Positions 6,033 through 8,570 of a stretch of 8,570 nucleotides of DNA are shown here, piece by piece. The position numbers and the translations under genes were made by a program. The number at the start of each line of letters is the position of its first letter. The stretch's first letter is position 1. The DNA comes from JBIOJM01 sp044450785. GTDB taxonomy: Bacteria; Planctomycetota; Planctomycetia; Isosphaerales; Isosphaeraceae. The notes beneath the pieces are model-generated. The model was not told the DNA's origin and ran no database searches. It saw nothing but the letters and a program-made list of their open reading frames with translations. The DNA is taken from assembly GCA_044450785.1 (NCBI GenBank), contig JBIOJM010000406.1, positions 1-8,570 of the forward strand. The letters run 5' to 3'.

Positions 6033-8432
6033 ATGATGAACTTTCAGAGAAAAAACAGGCAGCGAAGGCGGGCCGGCCAGGGCAGGGTTTTCCGCGTCGA
6101 GGCATTGGAGGAGCGGGCCTTGCTCGCGGCGTCTGCCGAGACTTTCACCGGGCCGTCGCTCAACGATCTGATCGTGCTGGCCCGGCAAGGTACGGACACC
6201 GCCCCCGCCGCAATCAACCGGATGCTCAAGGCCCTGGAAACCCAGCTCACGAGCGGGCCCCTGGCTGACCTCAACGCCGGTACGGTCGATGGCAACGGCT
6301 TCGTCACCGAGGTTCAAAGCATGGTGACAAGCTACACTCAAAACGTCGACCAGCAGCTCTTGCCCGAGTTTCCCAACGTTGATACATTGCTCAAACTCCA
6401 GGGTGAGCGGATCGCCGCCGACGAGGCGTCGCTGAACCAGCAGAGCTCGGTAGGGCTGCTTTCCAGCTCCCAGTTCGCGACCCAGGCCCAAACCGCCATC
6501 AACTCGCTGACCGCCGGCCCGCTTTTCTCTCTGGGCACACCGTTGAGCGCCTATGTGACCGCAACCCAGGCCCTCGAATCAGACCTGCAAACCCTCGCCC
6601 AGAGCTTGAGCTCCTCGGCGACAACGCCCCTCACGACAGAGCAGGTGAGCGACACGATGCTCGCCGAAACCGTGGCTTATCAAACCGATATCCACGCGGC
6701 GCTCCAAGTGACACATCCAACCATCTCCAACACCATCGACCTGGCGGTTGCGAGTCTCCTGAGCACAGCGAATTCGATCGCCTCCGAGACCAGCTCGGCT
6801 GCCCAGACGGATGTCAATAACGCGGTCAGCGCGTTCGATACCGCGATTCTCGATACGACCGGGGTCTTCGGGCCCAAGGGTGTGATCAGCCTCGCCTTGT
6901 CTTCAGGTGAGGGCTTCTCGCCCCGCGTGACTGACACGCGTGCAGCGTCGAGTCTGGCCAGCGTCTCCGGCACTGCCTCGTTAGGTGGTACCGCGACCCT
7001 GACCGCCACCCTGAGCTCTGCAAGCGGCACAGCCATCTCCGGCGTAGCCGTCGCGTTCACTCTGGACGGTGCGTTTGCCGGTGTCGCCGTGACCGACAGC
7101 ACCGGTCTCGCAACTCTCTCGAACGTTCCGACGTCCAACGCCGTCGGGACGGACACGGGCGGTGTGGTCGCCTATTTCGCTGGAAATCTCAACTTCAAAA
7201 CCAGCGGCGCCTCGGGCGACCTGACAGTCAGCCAGGCCGCCACCAGCCTCGCCAGCGTTTCGGGAACAGCCACTTTCGGCGGCACCGCCTCATTGACCGC
7301 GACCCTCACCTCCACGGTCACCGGCAACGGGATTTCGGGCGAGACCGTCAGCTTCACGCTCGACGGCACCTCCGTCGGAACGGCCACCACCAACAGCAGC
7401 GGCGTCGCCACCCTCGCCAGCGTCACGACCACCGATACCGCGGGGACGCACACCGGAGCTGTCGTGGCCAGCTTCGCGGGAGACACCAGTTACGCGGCCG
7501 CAACCAACGGCACGGGAAATCTGATCGTCGGCAAGGCCGGCACCAGCCTCGGCACCGTCTCGGGCTCCGCATCCTTCGGCGGCACCGCGACGTTGACCGC
7601 CACCTTGACCTCCAGCGTCACCAGCACCGGGATTTCGGGCGAGACCGTCACCTTCACCCTCGACGGCACCTCCGTCGGAACGGCCACCACCAACAGCAGC
7701 GGCGTCGCCACCCTTACCGGCGTCACGACCACCGATACCGCGGGGACGCACACCGGCGTTGTCGTGGCCAGCTTCGCGGGTGATTCCAATTACAATGCCC
7801 CCGCCACCAACGGCACGGGTGACCTGACCGTCAGCAAAGCCGGCGCCAGCCTCGGCACCGTCGCCGGTGCCGCATCCTTCGGCGGCACCGCGACGTTGAC
7901 CGCCACCTTGACCTCCAGCGTCACCACCAAGGGGATTTCGGGCGAGACCGTCAGCTTCACACTCGACGGCGCCACCGCCGGAACGGCCACCACCAACAGC
8001 ACCGGCGTCGCCACGCTGACAGGCGTCACAACGAGTGACCCCGTCGGCACGAAAACCGGCGCGGTCGTGGCCAGCTTCGCCGGCGATTCCAATTACAACG
8101 CCGCCCCCAACGGCACGGGCGACCTGACAGTCGCGCAGGCCGCCACGAGCATTACGAGCGTCTCCGGTACCGCCACCGGCGGTCTCGCCTCCTTGACGGC
8201 GACCCTCACCTCGACGGTCACCGGCCTGGGGATCTCCGGTCTCGCGGTCGAATTCACCCTCGACGGCACCGACGTGGGCCCGGCAACCACCAACAGCAGC
8301 GGCGTCGCCACGGTGTCAGGCGTCGCGACGAGCGACCCTGTGGGCACGCACACGGGCGCTGTCACCGTGGCGTTCGCGGGCAACACCGACTACACCACCA
8401 GTAATGGCAGCGGTGACCTGACTGTCAGCTAG
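6033..8432 (+). CDS. Large surface protein: LEPR-XLL N-terminus, helical domain and five Ig-like repeats
   Basis: Predicted cell-surface or secreted structural protein of 799 residues. The start is ATG 6033 or the adjacent ATG 6036, which AGGTG at 6027-6031 favours slightly. Residues 1-20 are strongly basic and 22-32 (VEALEERALLA) match the planctomycete export-type motif of the two other surface proteins here. Residues about 40-300 are Ala/Ser/Leu/Gln-rich with helical periodicity and match no domain I recognise. From 304 to the end come five bacterial Ig-like repeats (Big_3-type) of 97-101 residues, at about 304-401, 402-501, 502-602, 603-702 and 703-799. Each has SGTA-FGGTA-LTATL, GISGE-V-FTLDG, TTNSSGVATL, and VVASFAGD--Y ending in GTGDLTVS. 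The protein stops exactly at the end of repeat 5, with no C-terminal anchor, so attachment, if any, depends on the N-terminal part. Such repeats usually act as spacers or adhesive stalks. Repeats 2-4 are very similar in DNA, suggesting recent duplication. Confidence 0.85.
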   Translation: MMNFQRKNRQRRRAGQGRVFRVEALEERALLAASAETFTGPSLNDLIVLARQGTDTAPAAINRMLKALETQLTSGPLADLNAGTVDGNGFVTEVQSMVTSYTQNVDQQLLPEFPNVDTLLKLQGERIAADEASLNQQSSVGLLSSSQFATQAQTAINSLTAGPLFSLGTPLSAYVTATQALESDLQTLAQSLSSSATTPLTTEQVSDTMLAETVAYQTDIHAALQVTHPTISNTIDLAVASLLSTANSIASETSSAAQTDVNNAVSAFDTAILDTTGVFGPKGVISLALSSGEGFSPRVTDTRAASSLASVSGTASLGGTATLTATLSSASGTAISGVAVAFTLDGAFAGVAVTDSTGLATLSNVPTSNAVGTDTGGVVAYFAGNLNFKTSGASGDLTVSQAATSLASVSGTATFGGTASLTATLTSTVTGNGISGETVSFTLDGTSVGTATTNSSGVATLASVTTTDTAGTHTGAVVASFAGDTSYAAATNGTGNLIVGKAGTSLGTVSGSASFGGTATLTATLTSSVTSTGISGETVTFTLDGTSVGTATTNSSGVATLTGVTTTDTAGTHTGVVVASFAGDSNYNAPATNGTGDLTVSKAGASLGTVAGAASFGGTATLTATLTSSVTTKGISGETVSFTLDGATAGTATTNSTGVATLTGVTTSDPVGTKTGAVVASFAGDSNYNAAPNGTGDLTVAQAATSITSVSGTATGGLASLTATLTSTVTGLGISGLAVEFTLDGTDVGPATTNSSGVATVSGVATSDPVGTHTGAVTVAFAGNTDYTTSNGSGDLTVS
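6942..8429 (+). repeat. Five in-frame Ig-like coding repeats, period about 300 bp
   Basis: Units lie at 6942-7235, 7236-7535, 7536-7838, 7839-8138 and 8139-8429. Units 2 and 3 are about 94% identical over 160 bp (7321-7480 against 7621-7780, nine differences, no gaps). Units 3 and 4 share an identical run of more than 50 bp near their starts (from about 7567 and 7870). Units 1 and 5 are more diverged. Copy number may vary between strains. Confidence 0.92.
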
Positions 8433-8440
8433 TGAGCGCT

Positions 8441-8472
8441 GCTGGGCGCGGGTCTCCTGACCCCGCCCCACT
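8441..8472 (+). terminator. First hairpin of the tandem array as possible transcription end signal
   Basis: The first unit folds into a strong GC-rich stem-loop directly downstream of the surface protein stop codon. There is no T-tract, so it is not a classical intrinsic terminator. It could still slow polymerase or protect the mRNA 3' end. The hairpin is plain in the sequence; a role in termination is inferred from position only. Confidence 0.3.
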
Positions 8473-8570
8473 GCTGGGCGCGGGTCTCCTGACCCCGCCC
8501 CATTGCTGGGCGCGGGTCTCCTGACCCCGCCCCACTGCTGGGCGCGGGTCTCCTGACCCCGCCCCACTGC
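8441..8570. repeat. 32-bp GC-rich tandem repeat, four copies and continuing past the window edge
   Basis: Copies start at 8441, 8473, 8505 and 8537, and a fifth begins at 8569. Copies are identical except for one C-to-T change at 8503. Each unit contains GGGCGCGGGTC, loop TCCT, then GACCCCGCCC, which pair as a ten-base-pair stem with one bulged C. The array begins eight bases after the tandem stop codons (TAG TGA) of the Ig-repeat gene. There are no unique spacers, so it is not a CRISPR array. The minus strand is open through the repeats, but only as periodic translation of them. Confidence 0.95.

Noticed and set aside
7172..8386. Several long minus-strand open frames opposite the Ig-like repeats
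   Set aside because: They repeat with the same 300-bp period as the sense repeats and are Val/Ala/Pro-rich shadows of the high-GC coding strand.
8316..8567. Minus-strand open frame of 83 codons across the right-hand tandem array
   Set aside because: It is a periodic translation of the 32-bp repeat (GRGQETRAQQ-like units) running on into the antisense of the Ig-like repeats. No ribosome binding site or independent coding signal is seen.
8441..8570. CRISPR array
   Set aside because: The 32-bp units follow one another directly without unique spacers.

Overview
The window looks like chromosomal DNA of a GC-rich planctomycete, most likely an Isosphaeraceae-type bacterium. Two things point there. 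Three predicted surface proteins carry an N-terminal arginine-rich stretch followed by an LE-x-R-x-LL motif (LEPR-XLL type), typical of exported planctomycete proteins. The ECF sigma factor also has the planctomycete habit of a long C-terminal extension with a membrane span. No rRNA, tRNA, IS element, phage gene, CRISPR array or recognisable defence system is visible.

Layout. Positions 1-253 hold a probable terminator of a gene off the left edge and the leader of an ECF sigma gene (254-1363, +). This sigma factor appears tethered to the membrane and ends in a small extracytoplasmic Ig-like domain. Tail-to-tail with it lie two tandem paralogous genes on the minus strand. The upstream one (4602-2620, A) encodes an S53 (sedolisin) serine-carboxyl peptidase with a C-terminal anchor module. 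The downstream one (2523-1357, B) has the same leader, N-terminus and C-terminal module but no peptidase domain. Both have a near-duplicate promoter region of about 120 bp with -35 and -10 boxes at the same 19-bp spacing.

Divergent from A is a family I inorganic pyrophosphatase gene (4720-5262, +) with all active-site residues. It is followed, convergently, by a small unknown protein (5278-5481, -). An AT-rich intergenic region of about 550 bp (5482-6032) leads to a large surface protein (6033-8432, +). That protein has an N-terminal helical domain and five Ig-like repeats of about 100 residues. Directly after its stop codon, a 32-bp GC-rich tandem repeat starts, each unit a strong hairpin, and runs off the right edge.

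How the genes may work together: apart from pyrophosphatase, the theme is the cell surface. The sigma factor's membrane span and outer domain suggest envelope-responsive transcription, but nothing in the sequence shows that it controls the neighbouring genes. The most unusual material is the paralogous pair with a swapped or lost catalytic domain, the uncharacterised C-terminal module they share, their conserved leaders, the mosaic Ig-like repeats, and the hairpin tandem array.
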